The notes beneath the pieces were generated by a model that did not search any database, had not been told where the DNA came from, and worked only from the letters and a program-made list of their open reading frames with translations. Shown one piece after another: positions 1 through 6,775 of a stretch of 56,156 bases of DNA. Numbering within the stretch: position 1 is the first letter of the stretch; the number at the start of each line of letters is the position of its first letter. Origin of the DNA: Acaricomes phytoseiuli DSM 14247 (lineage in GTDB: Bacteria > Actinomycetota > Actinomycetes > Actinomycetales > Micrococcaceae); the NCBI RefSeq assembly GCF_000376245.1, contig NZ_AQXM01000049.1, positions 1 through 56,156 on the forward strand. The letters are read 5' to 3'. The position numbers and the translations under genes are program-made.

Positions 1-128
1 TTCAGCCAGTTGAACAACGAGGCTTCGGAAATCCCGAAGTCTCTCGCAATCTGCGATAACGGGGCCCGGGCTTTACGGGCCACAGCCACGACATCGTCAC
101 GGAACTCTTTCGGATAGGGCTTGGGCAT
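1..128 (-). CDS. IS3-family transposase OrfA, N-terminal fragment
   Basis: The fragment encodes the first 42 or so residues of an IS3-type OrfA, starting MPKPYPKEF and running through the beginning of a helix-turn-helix (QIARDFGISEASLFNW) that binds the element's ends. It starts with ATG, whereas the right copy has TTG at the same codon. The reading frame is open to the window edge, so only the 5' end is seen. In this family OrfA is normally joined to OrfB, the DDE catalytic part, by programmed frameshifting. That part is not in the window. Confidence 0.85.
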   Translation of the reverse strand, partial: MPKPYPKEFRDDVVAVARKARAPLSQIARDFGISEASLFNWL

Positions 129-195
129 GAGATACATCCTTCCAGCGAGGACGAATCCTCACAGATCAGATGTCAACCAAACCCGGGGCAGACCC
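1..195 (-). mobile_element. IS3-family insertion sequence, 5' end (left copy)
   Basis: The first 195 bases match, in inverted orientation, the start of the element at 55859-56156 with a single mismatch in the overlap. The identity stops sharply at base 195, which marks the outer edge of the element (edge motif GGGTCTGCCCC read on the minus strand). The transposase reads out of the window to the left. Assignment to IS3 rests on the OrfA sequence. The rest of the element lies outside the window. Confidence 0.85.
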
Positions 196-202
196 TGTGC
201 TC

Positions 203-442
203 ATGATGATCTTGCCCATACTCATGATTGTTTTGTTGGCGGTTGCTTTGATCTCGCTCGCCAGAAGTAAGTCTGTCACACCAGGACAGAGAGTGCTGTG
301 GGCCGTTGTCATAGTTTTGCTCCCTATCCTGGGATCGGTTCTTTGGCTCGTCGTTGCTTTCCTCATCAGACGGCAAGAAGACGGTAAACAATCATCAGCC
401 AATCGTGATGAAGTCGTGGCGGCGAGTTCAAGTCAAACCTGA
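203..442 (+). CDS. small PLDc_N-like membrane protein
   Basis: A protein of about 79 residues with two hydrophobic segments (roughly 1-17 and 28-52) and the pattern SLARSK..TPGQRVLWAVVIVLLPILGSVLW, which resembles the PLDc_N (phospholipase D-nuclease N-terminal) small membrane domain. The frame is open upstream to an ATG at 170, but that start lies inside the IS end (residues MSTKPGADP come from IS sequence), so the ATG at 203 or 206 is more likely native. The IS edge at 195 is just in front, so the native promoter has probably been displaced. The cellular role is unknown. It lies on the element side of the tRNA scar at 505-555 and may be cargo of a lost integrative element. Confidence 0.55.
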   Translation: MMILPILMIVLLAVALISLARSKSVTPGQRVLWAVVIVLLPILGSVLWLVVAFLIRRQEDGKQSSANRDEVVAASSSQT

Positions 443-504
443 GTCCCGCTGGGGTTCGGGTTTCGGAGTATTCTTTAGAGATTTAAGGCTAGATAAGAGA
501 CGCA

Positions 505-555
505 ACCTGTCTTGTAAACAGGGGGTCGCCGGTTCGAATCCGGCAGGGGGCTCCA
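505..555 (+). pseudogene. 3' fragment of tRNA-Thr(TGU); probable attachment-site scar
   Basis: The anticodon arm is complete (stem CCTGT/ACAGG, loop CTTGTAA, anticodon TGT), followed by the variable loop, a perfect T-arm (GCCGG-TTCGAAT-CCGGC), the 3' acceptor strand AGGGGGC, discriminator T and encoded CCA. The 5' acceptor strand (expected GCCCCCT) and a normal D-arm are absent upstream: 443-504 does not pair. The break falls at the 5' edge of the anticodon stem, where tyrosine integrases commonly cross over. This fits the duplicated 3' end left by an element integrated in a tRNA-Thr gene, with the element to the left and native chromosome to the right. A functional tRNA is not supported. Confidence 0.75.
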
Positions 556-558
556 CGG

Positions 559-604
559 AAAATCCCCGGAATCATCGCATCTAGCGCATGGTTCCGGGGA
601 TTTT
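559..604 (+). terminator. tRNA-Thr terminator hairpin
   Basis: Perfect 13-bp inverted repeat AAAATCCCCGGAA (559-571) and TTCCGGGGATTTT (592-604) directly after the tRNA fragment. The T-rich end of the right arm is typical of intrinsic termination on the plus strand. Confidence 0.75.
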
Positions 605-609
605 GTACT

Positions 610-972
610 ATGAGGCGCATGACGTTCATCGTGGTCGGCATCTGCATCGGAGTGATTCTCGCGACAGGGCGTGTGCCGAAGATCCGATGGGTGCCCTTGA
701 TTGCAGCCGGGGTGTTACTGGCGGTGGCGATTTTCGGATTCCAGAACCTGCGCCTGGTCTCTACCGGGGAAGCACTCCTGCTTCTCCTCAGCATCCTCAT
801 TTCGATGGTCCTGTATTCAGGTGTCCTCTGGGATCGGCAGAAGCTTGACCCGCAAGTCACGTACTGGGGCTGGGCCTGGCGCGAGCTCATCCACCCCGGG
901 TACGCACGAGCCCTCTACCGAGAGCGCCTTAGTGCTTCAACGTCAGGTGATACGAGATACCCGGTGGAGTAA
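610..972 (+). CDS. small hypothetical membrane protein
   Basis: A 120-residue protein with three hydrophobic segments (about 4-20, 27-43 and 52-70) and a polar C-terminal third containing WGWAWRELIHPGYARALYRERL. I do not recognise a family. The start is uncertain: the ATG at 610 has no clear ribosome-binding site, while the ATG at 619 sits 3 bases after GAGG. It is the first gene on the chromosomal side of the tRNA scar and converges with the Asp23 locus. Confidence 0.55.
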   Translation: MRRMTFIVVGICIGVILATGRVPKIRWVPLIAAGVLLAVAIFGFQNLRLVSTGEALLLLLSILISMVLYSGVLWDRQKLDPQVTYWGWAWRELIHPGYARALYRERLSASTSGDTRYPVE

Positions 973-998
973 TCTTCATGTGTCTAGCACGCTGAACC

Positions 999-1352
999 TC
1001 ACGTGATGCTCACGACCTGCACCGCTGGATAACAGGGCGCTTGATCATTCACCTCATGCGCGAAGAAATCACGGATGGCCGCAGCGACTCGGGCGGCGAC
1101 CTCGGGCGCCGGCTGATCGGCGAAGACGCCTATCCGCGCGACGATTCGCAAGCCGCCACCATGCTCTTCGACCGCTACGCTGCGCATAGCGTTTGTGCTG
1201 TTTCCTCTGATCAGAGCCAGGAGCCGCCCAGCCGTAGCATGAGCGGTATTCTTTGGCGGATAGAGGTTGCGCACGCCCTGGACTGCCAGCACGGTTCGGT
1301 TGAGTGCATCGACGGTATCGGTGTTATTTCGTGGCGCCTCAGAGAGGGTCAT
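999..1352 (-). CDS. Asp23/Gls24-like protein, last gene of the sigma-factor operon
   Basis: A 117-residue soluble protein. Its arrangement (GVRNLYPP near residue 26, LRIVARIGVFADQPAPEVAARVAAAIRDFF, PAVQVVSIT at the end) is that of the Asp23/alkaline-shock fold: a strand, a helix that pairs with a short chain, and a final strand of the type V.V.I. Similarity is distant, so the family call is inferential. It starts ATG four bases inside the end of the upstream anti-sigma-like gene (ATGA overlap), so the two are translationally coupled. It probably works with that protein in sensing or relaying envelope stress. Confidence 0.6.
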   Translation of the reverse strand: MTLSEAPRNNTDTVDALNRTVLAVQGVRNLYPPKNTAHATAGRLLALIRGNSTNAMRSVAVEEHGGGLRIVARIGVFADQPAPEVAARVAAAIRDFFAHEVNDQAPCYPAVQVVSIT

Positions 1353-1978
1353 CTACGACTATCCTCGTGTTGTAAGGCGCGAACATCGCTGATCGTGATG
1401 TCAATCGCTTCGATTCTCAGCTGGGTGTGCTGTGCCAGAGCCTGTTTGATCCGGTCCCTGACCTGCATGGCGAGCCTCTGCAGCGAAGGTTGGTTGCTGA
1501 GACCTGACAGCAGGGCAGTCACCCTGATGCTGATGCTGACCGCAGCACCGGGCTCGGTGATCTCGCCCTTGAGCCGGCAGCGCCCCACCATCGCTCCATC
1601 AGAGGAGTCGACAAAAGATCTGATCAACGCGATCACGGAACCCTCGGTCTGGCTCAGCTCGGAATTTCCGTGGTCATCAGCGGTCAGTCCCTCACTAGGA
1701 TCCGTCAGCGGAATGGTGCGCCCCGAATGCGCCTCGAGGGCGATATTGCTGAAGATGGAACTCAGCCAGGTGCTCTCTTCCTGGTTCGTCGGCTGCGATT
1801 CGTGAGTTATCAGCTCGCCGGTGATTTCGTTGAGCTGGCTCAAGGCATCCAGTGCGGCCTGGCATTCCGGGCACGAATCGATATAGGGATCGGCCGGTTG
1901 CCGCCTGGCCGCCAGGTAGTCGCTGAGTTCATCGATGGAACGGCCGCAGCTCAGAAGATCGTCGGTCGTCATCGCCAT
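1349..1978 (-). CDS. putative zinc-finger anti-sigma factor with Asp23-like C-terminal domain
   Basis: A 209-residue protein with two visible parts. Residues 1-50 hold a conserved cysteine segment (LLSCGRSIDELSDYL, then DSCPECQAALDAL) like the zinc-binding anti-sigma domains paired with ECF sigma factors. Residues about 110-205 (GSVIALIRSFVD through LRIEAIDITISDV) match the Asp23-like pattern of the neighbouring proteins. No membrane segment is seen, so it is probably cytoplasmic. It overlaps the upstream sigma gene by 10 bases and the downstream Asp23-like gene by 4. Known: ECF sigmas are usually held by a co-transcribed partner. Inferred: here the sensing half is an Asp23-like domain, which is unusual. 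Confidence 0.6.
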   Translation of the reverse strand: MAMTTDDLLSCGRSIDELSDYLAARRQPADPYIDSCPECQAALDALSQLNEITGELITHESQPTNQEESTWLSSIFSNIALEAHSGRTIPLTDPSEGLTADDHGNSELSQTEGSVIALIRSFVDSSDGAMVGRCRLKGEITEPGAAVSISIRVTALLSGLSNQPSLQRLAMQVRDRIKQALAQHTQLRIEAIDITISDVRALQHEDSRR

Positions 1979-2517
1979 CCCTCCATCTCTCTAACAAGTG
2001 CTATGCGGGCCCGAGACAGCTGACCGCGCACTGCGGTCGGGCTGAGCTCGAGCTGGTCCGCGATTTCCTGATAACTCAACTCGCCCATTTCACGAAGCGC
2101 CCAGCACTGCCGCTGAGCCTCCGGTAGGCGTTGCAGAGCTTCAGAGAGCGCTTCCATCTGGGAACCCACAAGGGCTGCGCGCTCCGGGCTATCTGCCTCA
2201 CGGGTCGAAGCGACGACATTATCGATATCGTCATGCTGCTTCCGCTGGCGGAGCAGATCTGTGCTCTTGAAGCTTACGATCCGCATGAGCCAGCTTTTCG
2301 CTTTACTCGGATCCTTGATTTTATCCAAAGTCGTCCATGCAGCAACTAAGGAATCCTGAACCACATCTTCAGCGTCTGCTTGCGAACCCAGTAGCCGTGA
2401 AGCGTACGAGCGCATCAATAATGCATAACGCCTGGCGAGAGATTCAAAAGCTGCAACGTCTCCATCACGTGCTCGCTCAATGAGTAAATCGTCCGTGGCT
2501 GTGTCGAGCTTATTCAT
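1969..2517 (-). CDS. RNA polymerase sigma factor, ECF subfamily
   Basis: A 182-residue sigma-70-family protein of ECF size. Region 2 is at about residues 15-85 (DGDVAAFESLARRY, DAEDVVQDSLVAAW, SWLMRIVSFKSTDLLR) and region 4 at about 120-180 (LPEAQRQCWALREMGELSYQEIADQLELSPTAVRG as a helix-turn-helix). Regions 1.1 and 3 are absent. The ATG at 2517 follows GGAAAG at close spacing; an in-frame ATG at 2538 is the alternative. It heads a three-gene set with the anti-sigma-like and Asp23-like genes. A hairpin at 2649-2694 separates it from csbD, so it may have its own promoter. Its targets are not known; the adjacent asp23 operon is the obvious candidate. Confidence 0.85.
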   Translation of the reverse strand: MNKLDTATDDLLIERARDGDVAAFESLARRYALLMRSYASRLLGSQADAEDVVQDSLVAAWTTLDKIKDPSKAKSWLMRIVSFKSTDLLRQRKQHDDIDNVVASTREADSPERAALVGSQMEALSEALQRLPEAQRQCWALREMGELSYQEIADQLELSPTAVRGQLSRARIALVREMEGWR

Positions 2518-2648
2518 ACTTTCCGCTTCCCTGGGCATTCTCTCCAGGTTATGCGATCCTATGGACCTGAAGCCAGGGCCACGGCTCTTCTCACCCGTGG
2601 TGCCGGGAAGAAGCTGCCCCTGCGAGCTGCAGGAAGCCGAGAAATGAC

Positions 2649-2694
2649 GCGGGGCGCCGGCAGCGAGTGAAATCACTCCTGCCGACGCCCCCGC
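2649..2694 (-). terminator. long hairpin between csbD-like gene and sigma gene
   Basis: Inverted repeat GCGGGGCGCCGGCAG (2649-2663) and CTGCCGACGCCCCCGC (2679-2694), extended inward by GAGTG/CACTC. It lies 37 bases after the csbD-like stop on the minus strand. There is no strong T-tract, so termination may be partial and allow some read-through into the sigma gene. Confidence 0.5.
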
Positions 2695-2730
2695 ATCGTG
2701 CTACCTATCAGTGCATGAACTGAAGATCAG

Positions 2731-3006
2731 TCAGTTCTGCTTATCGTTATTGCGGAAGCCGTCGAGGAGCTTCTCACCAGCGGCCTTGATATTGGCTCCG
2801 GCTTCATCGGCAAAGTTCTTGATGTTATCGCCTGCGTCCTGAGCGAAGTCCTTGACGTTCTCCATCGCGTCCTTCGCGCCGGCCTCGGCCTGATCCGCCT
2901 TGCCTTCAGCCTGAAGGTCCTTATCGTCGGTGACGTTGCCAGCAGCTTCCTTGGCGTTGCCAGCGAGATCCTGCAGCTTGTTCTCTGCTTTATCTTCCAT
3001 ACCCAT
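2731..3006 (-). CDS. CsbD-like general stress protein
   Basis: A 91-residue, strongly polar, Lys/Glu/Ala/Asp-rich helical protein with the CsbD family start (EDKAENKLQDLAGNAKEAAGNVTDDKDLQAEGK) followed by amphipathic repeats (DFAQDAGDNIKNFADEAGANIKAAGEKLL) like late-embryogenesis-abundant proteins. CsbD proteins are typical sigma-B or stress-induced proteins of unknown biochemical role. It has a good AGGGA ribosome-binding site and sits last in the asp23 set, 49 bases after the AmaP-like gene. The C-terminal repeats beyond the usual CsbD domain are an extension. Confidence 0.8.
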   Translation of the reverse strand: MGMEDKAENKLQDLAGNAKEAAGNVTDDKDLQAEGKADQAEAGAKDAMENVKDFAQDAGDNIKNFADEAGANIKAAGEKLLDGFRNNDKQN

Positions 3007-3055
3007 TGATCTATCCCTCCATTTTTATTGGTTGGTTCTGATAACCGGGCAAGTC

Positions 3056-3715
3056 TTAGTTGACCCGGTGCTGATGCGACCAGCCGGTGCGTGCTCCGGC
3101 ATTGATCGTGATGAGGACCGGAACCGGTCCCAGTTCCCCGAGGAGTACGTCGAGGCCTTTGACGGCGGTCTCGACGACCTCGGCGATTTCGCGTGGTGAA
3201 GCACCCTTCCGGCTCTGTACATTCACCTTGAGGGCATTCACCCGGGAGCCAGCCTTAGCGGCTTTTGCCCGGCGCCCCAGATCCCAGGTGCTCACCGAAG
3301 TGGACAGGATCCGTGTATCTTCCTCCAGCGTCTCTTTGAGACTCTTAGAGGCGAGATCCTGACGGACTTCCAGCTCGCCCTGACCTCCGGAACCGCCTTC
3401 CTGCCCCTTCGCCAGCAGAAGCGAGGTCCGTCCTCCGCCCTGCGAGAAGATCCAGATGAGCAGCAGCACGATCACGCCGAGGATCACTGCCAAAGCTGCG
3501 ATCCAGAGCCAATTGCTGCGCCAGCTGTCAATCATGAACGTCGTGCTCTGGAAGCCTTCGCTGGTCAGTTCCCACAAGCGGCTGACGCTGCTGCGCCAGG
3601 CTTCTGCGAACCATGGCCAGATGCCGCTGAGTAGAGTAGCCGCACCCGCTGCCAGGAACAGCAGGGAGAACAAGAAGATCATGAACCGGTTGAAACCGCG
3701 ATGTGTTCTGCTCAT
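3056..3715 (-). CDS. AmaP-like Asp23 membrane anchor
   Basis: A 219-residue protein with two membrane segments (about 12-34 and 68-92) and a cytoplasmic C-terminal domain (about 110-215: LEVRQDLASKSLKETL, SRVNALKVNVQSRKGASPREIAEVVETAVKGLDVLLG, PVLITI). This layout resembles AmaP, which anchors Asp23 to the membrane in Firmicutes. The start overlaps the end of the DUF6286 gene by 4 bases. It probably recruits the Asp23-like proteins of this operon to the cell envelope. Direct sequence identity to AmaP is weak, so the name is by layout and context. Confidence 0.6.
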   Translation of the reverse strand: MSRTHRGFNRFMIFLFSLLFLAAGAATLLSGIWPWFAEAWRSSVSRLWELTSEGFQSTTFMIDSWRSNWLWIAALAVILGVIVLLLIWIFSQGGGRTSLLLAKGQEGGSGGQGELEVRQDLASKSLKETLEEDTRILSTSVSTWDLGRRAKAAKAGSRVNALKVNVQSRKGASPREIAEVVETAVKGLDVLLGELGPVPVLITINAGARTGWSHQHRVN

Positions 3716-4326
3716 GCTCCGACCGCTCCTTCCTGCCCGACCTTGACTTTGACCTTAAGCTCCCGCGGAAGCCTCCAGGTGGCGACTTCCTGATTGAGCC
3801 GCTCCAGGACGATATCCCCATCAACCGGTACACCGGTGGTTGGCCGGATATCGACCGCTGCGGTTCGCTTGCTCACTCTGACCATGACCTGATCCGGTTG
3901 TACCCGGGCTGTGTTCCGGGCGACATTTGCCAGTGCCGCAGCGACGACGGAGTCATCGACCACGATAGCGTTGCGGTCCCCGTTGCTGTCCAGGGCCCGG
4001 CGAGGCCGGTGCCCGCTGCCGATAGCAACGATGAGGAGCAGCAGTCCGATCAGTAACAATCCGATCCCGGCTAGGATCAGGCCCCAGGGCACGGTGTTCT
4101 CCGGAACTCCGGTGAGCCAGTCCGCCATCTGCAGGGGACTCGCGAGAAGTGCGGGCCTTCCGGCTAGATGAAGAACGATCTCAGTGCCGACCCAGGCAAG
4201 GGATGCGATCGCGATGATCCCGATCCCCACCGAAGTGGCTGCCCGGGAGCGATGGATATCCCTGCGGACCATGCGCCGGTTGAGCGCCATAGCAGGAGCG
4301 TATTCCTGCTGGTCCATGGTTCTCAC
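3712..4326 (-). CDS. DUF6286-type membrane protein
   Basis: A 204-residue protein with two membrane segments (about 31-53 and 79-106) and a C-terminal soluble domain (about 120-198) with VVDDSVVAAALANVARNTARVQPDQVMVRVSKRTAAVDIRPTTGVPVDGD. It matches the actinobacterial DUF6286 layout found next to Asp23 genes. Its topology is the same as that of the following AmaP-like protein, which suggests the two form a pair or descend from one duplication. An in-frame ATG at 4314 is an alternative start. It is translationally coupled to the next gene by a 4-base overlap. Confidence 0.65.
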   Translation of the reverse strand: MRTMDQQEYAPAMALNRRMVRRDIHRSRAATSVGIGIIAIASLAWVGTEIVLHLAGRPALLASPLQMADWLTGVPENTVPWGLILAGIGLLLIGLLLLIVAIGSGHRPRRALDSNGDRNAIVVDDSVVAAALANVARNTARVQPDQVMVRVSKRTAAVDIRPTTGVPVDGDIVLERLNQEVATWRLPRELKVKVKVGQEGAVGA

Positions 4327-4359
4327 CTCACTCCTGAATAGATTCGGTTAGGGATTGGC

Positions 4360-4734
4360 TTAGCTAACCCTCGGTGGTTCCGTGATTTCAGCTCCGCTGA
4401 TCACGATGTCCACCCGGCCTAGTGTCGATCCCGTGATTTCACTGCCTTTGCGCACCACTTCCGCCCTTGCCCGGCGTGCTCTCGCATTGAGATCAACATC
4501 CTGAGCAGCCTGAGCGTCAGAAGCGAGCTGGATAAGCGGCGGCGTCACCAGAGGAACGGTGAGCTGCAAGCCGAGGAGGCCGCGATCATCACGGGTCTCT
4601 ACCTTGATCTGGCCCGGCTCCAGAGCGAAAGCCTCCGCGGCAACAGCCGCCAGCACCCGGTTCAGCGCCGTTTTCGTGATTTTGGTGGAACCGGGGTACG
4701 CGGATGCGTACTCAGTGCTAGCGGCGTTGCTCAT
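4360..4734 (-). CDS. Asp23/Gls24-like protein (second copy)
   Basis: A 124-residue soluble protein with the alkaline-shock pattern: an initial strand and helix (TKITKTALNRVLAAVAAEAFALEPGQIKVETRDDRGLLGLQLTVPLVTPP), a long central helix rich in Ala and Arg (LNARARRARAEVVRKGSEITG) and the final strand RVDIVISGAEI. It lacks the glycine-rich VYALGGG segment of the first asp23 gene, so it is a diverged paralogue. It overlaps the DUF2273-like gene by 4 bases. The likely role is a structural partner of Asp23 at the envelope. Confidence 0.65.
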   Translation of the reverse strand: MSNAASTEYASAYPGSTKITKTALNRVLAAVAAEAFALEPGQIKVETRDDRGLLGLQLTVPLVTPPLIQLASDAQAAQDVDLNARARRARAEVVRKGSEITGSTLGRVDIVISGAEITEPPRVS

Positions 4735-4922
4735 GATGAGGACCTTTTCCCAGTGAGTGCGTCAAAGACGCCTCGAAGGTCCAATTTGCCCTCTGCCGTC
4801 CGGCCGAGGATGGCTCCTATTGCCATGAAGATCACCATGAGCAGGAACCCCCAGAAGCCGAAGGCCAGGGCTGTGGCAGCTAGAGCCGTCCCGATGGCTA
4901 TTCCAGTAACCGTGGAGCTCAT
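4731..4922 (-). CDS. DUF2273-like small membrane protein
   Basis: A 63-residue protein, mostly one or two hydrophobic stretches (ATALAFGFWGFLLMVIFMAIGAILGR) followed by a charged tail (AEGKLDLRGVFDALTGKRSSS). DUF2273 proteins of this size and tail are regular companions of Asp23 and AmaP genes. Start and stop overlap both neighbours by 4 bases, which gives tight translational coupling. Exact function is unknown. Confidence 0.75.
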   Translation of the reverse strand: MSSTVTGIAIGTALAATALAFGFWGFLLMVIFMAIGAILGRTAEGKLDLRGVFDALTGKRSSS

Positions 4923-5392
4923 TCGACTCGGCCTCCTTCAGTAGCTTTCTTGTCCTTGCTCTTGCTGTCTTTGCCGTCCTTCTCATTGTCCTCGGAAGGA
5001 ATGTGGATGTCGGTGACGGTCACATTGACCTCGACGACATCGAGCCCTACGAGCTTCTCGACAGCACGGTACACGGCGGAGCGCACGGAGTCGGAGACTT
5101 CCTGCAGCGGCTGCGGGTAATCGACAACAATCGTGATATCTACAGCAGCCTGCTTCTCGCCTACCTCAACTGAGATTCCCTGGGTGAGGTCGGTATTTCC
5201 GACGGCATCCCGGATGGCTCCGAGTGCTCGGGCGGCACCCCCGCCGAGAGCGTATACGCCGGGAACATCGCGAGTTGCGATTCCGACTACCTTGGCGACA
5301 ACACCATCTTCGATAGTGGTCTTGCCTGCGACGCCCGCATGGGCTCCAGAGTTCTTCTCATTCTGACGTGCGGTGGGAGTTGGTGTGCTCAT
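4919..5392 (-). CDS. Asp23/Gls24 family envelope stress response protein
   Basis: A 157-residue protein with a clear Asp23 domain at about residues 22-130: GKTTIEDGVVAKVVGIATRDVPGVYALGGG, then QGISVEVGEKQAAVDITIVVDYPQPLQEVSDSVRSAVYRAVEKLVGLDVVEVNVTVTDI. The C-terminal tail is highly charged (repeated Lys/Asp). Asp23 proteins are abundant, sit under the membrane through AmaP and respond to envelope stress in Firmicutes; the actinobacterial versions are little studied. It is the first gene of the minus-strand locus, with ATG at 5392 preceded by a strong AAGGAGG at 5398-5404. A palindrome at 5419-5433 lies just upstream. Confidence 0.88.
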   Translation of the reverse strand: MSTPTPTARQNEKNSGAHAGVAGKTTIEDGVVAKVVGIATRDVPGVYALGGGAARALGAIRDAVGNTDLTQGISVEVGEKQAAVDITIVVDYPQPLQEVSDSVRSAVYRAVEKLVGLDVVEVNVTVTDIHIPSEDNEKDGKDSKSKDKKATEGGRVE

Positions 5393-5418
5393 CAGTGCCT
5401 CCTTGGTCGACTGGCGTT

Positions 5419-5433
5419 CCGTAAACGTTACGG
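5419..5433. promoter_or_regulatory. palindrome upstream of the asp23 locus
   Basis: CCGTAA-ACG-TTACGG forms a perfect 6-bp-arm inverted repeat 27 bases upstream of the asp23 start. Its size and position fit a regulator-binding site. No ECF-type -35 (GGAAC) could be placed with confidence. Confidence 0.4.
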
Positions 5434-5636
5434 TGTATTTCTACGCTGCATCTACGACCGTGCCGCAGATGCGTTGATACCAGTAAGTCGTGCCGAGGCG
5501 TGGGAAGCTCACGCTTTTAACAATGTGATCTGGAGCACACTTTGCCGAAGGGTGAAGTCCCGGCTCGGCGGTGGCCACGCCCTGGCTAAAATGGAAACTC
5601 TGCTGCCGTACATCCGAGCCGCGAAATGAGGAAGTC

Positions 5637-6752
5637 TTGTCAATATCCTTGCCAGCGCCCGCTGCGTTCACCGCGCGGTTCGCTTCTGCGGAAGAACTGC
5701 AGGATTGGGATGAGCTTGTCACGGCCAATCCGCAAGGCGGCAATCTGCTTCAATCGGAGGCGTTCGCCGAGGCCAAGGCCGGTGCGAGCTGGTTTCCGCG
5801 GTACTTGGTCCTGGAGGCAACCCAGGAGGCGGGATCCTATCGCAGCTATAACCTGCTCCTGGAGAAGCGTATTCCGGTCTTCGGCCGGTTGTGGTACCTG
5901 ATTAAGGGGCCAGACCTGGCCACTGCGGATCATCTGCCGGCAGCTCTCGACGCCATTCGCGAGCTAGCAAGTCAGCAGCGGCCCGGAGTCTTCGCGGTGA
6001 AGATCGAGCCGGATATCGTGGACACTCCTGAAGTTCAGGAGATCCTTCGTGCTGAAGGTCTCGTCAAGACCTTCAACCTGCAGCCAAACGACTCGACAGC
6101 ACTGCTGGATACCACGGGGGAGCAGAAGCAGCTCTTCGCGCGGTTTTCTTCACGGGCCCGGAACGCCATCCGGCGAGCGCAGCGCGAAGGCGTCGACGTG
6201 CGTCAAGTGGCCCCGGTAGAAGCCAACTTCCGGATCATGCACGAGCTGATGGCCAGAACCCTCACGGATAAGGCCTCGATCAGGCAGCTGCGCGGCTTCG
6301 ATTATTACAATTCCTTCTGGTCCGGGTTCGCCCGACGCGGGCAGGGCTGGCTTTATTTCGTCTATGAAGATGACGTCCCGGTGGTCGGGGCCTATGTGGT
6401 GAAATACGGCCGTAAAGGCACTTATAAGGACGGCGGCTCGGCTGGGCAGCGCACAAAATACGGGGATTCGCATCTTCTGCAGTGGCAGGCGATCAATGAT
6501 CTCAGAGCGCAGCCGGGCTCTATCGATGAATACGATTTCTGTGGGACCCCGCCCGCGGCTCAGCTTAAGGACCCGAATCATAGCTACTATGGCTTAGGTC
6601 TCTTCAAAACATCCTTTGCCAGGGAGGTCACGGATTTTGTCGGTTGCTGGGATGTGCCCGTCGACTCTCTCCGCTACCAGGCCTGGGCTAGTTTTGGTGA
6701 ACGTCTGACCAGGCGCCTATCTCTCCGTCAGACTGGCGGCTTTTTCTATTGA
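5637..6752 (+). CDS. FemAB-family aminoacyltransferase (peptidoglycan bridge)
   Basis: A 371-residue member of the FemAB/FemX group (double GNAT fold), which uses aminoacyl-tRNA to add amino acids to the peptidoglycan stem or interpeptide bridge. Visible family segments are NLLQSEAFAEAKAGASW near the start, RNAIRRAQREGVDVR in the middle and TYKDGGSAGQRTKYGDSHLLQW followed by EYDFCGTPP near the C-terminus. The frame is open to an ATG at 5571, but the TTG at 5637 follows GAGGAAG and gives a normal N-terminus. Related proteins without bridge activity exist, so the exact substrate is unproven. The next gene starts 23 bases later. Confidence 0.8.
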   Translation: MSISLPAPAAFTARFASAEELQDWDELVTANPQGGNLLQSEAFAEAKAGASWFPRYLVLEATQEAGSYRSYNLLLEKRIPVFGRLWYLIKGPDLATADHLPAALDAIRELASQQRPGVFAVKIEPDIVDTPEVQEILRAEGLVKTFNLQPNDSTALLDTTGEQKQLFARFSSRARNAIRRAQREGVDVRQVAPVEANFRIMHELMARTLTDKASIRQLRGFDYYNSFWSGFARRGQGWLYFVYEDDVPVVGAYVVKYGRKGTYKDGGSAGQRTKYGDSHLLQWQAINDLRAQPGSIDEYDFCGTPPAAQLKDPNHSYYGLGLFKTSFAREVTDFVGCWDVPVDSLRYQAWASFGERLTRRLSLRQTGGFFY

Positions 6753-6775
6753 GGTTCTACTGAGGTCTAACTATC

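Noticed and set aside
489-890. Minus-strand frame of 133 codons with CRIRTGDPLFTRQ
   Set aside because: That wording is the translation of the tRNA anticodon and T-arm region in antisense, a well-known false protein. The same applies to the plus-strand frame at 43107-43313 (CPRRDSNPRPS), which translates the tRNA-Arg gene.
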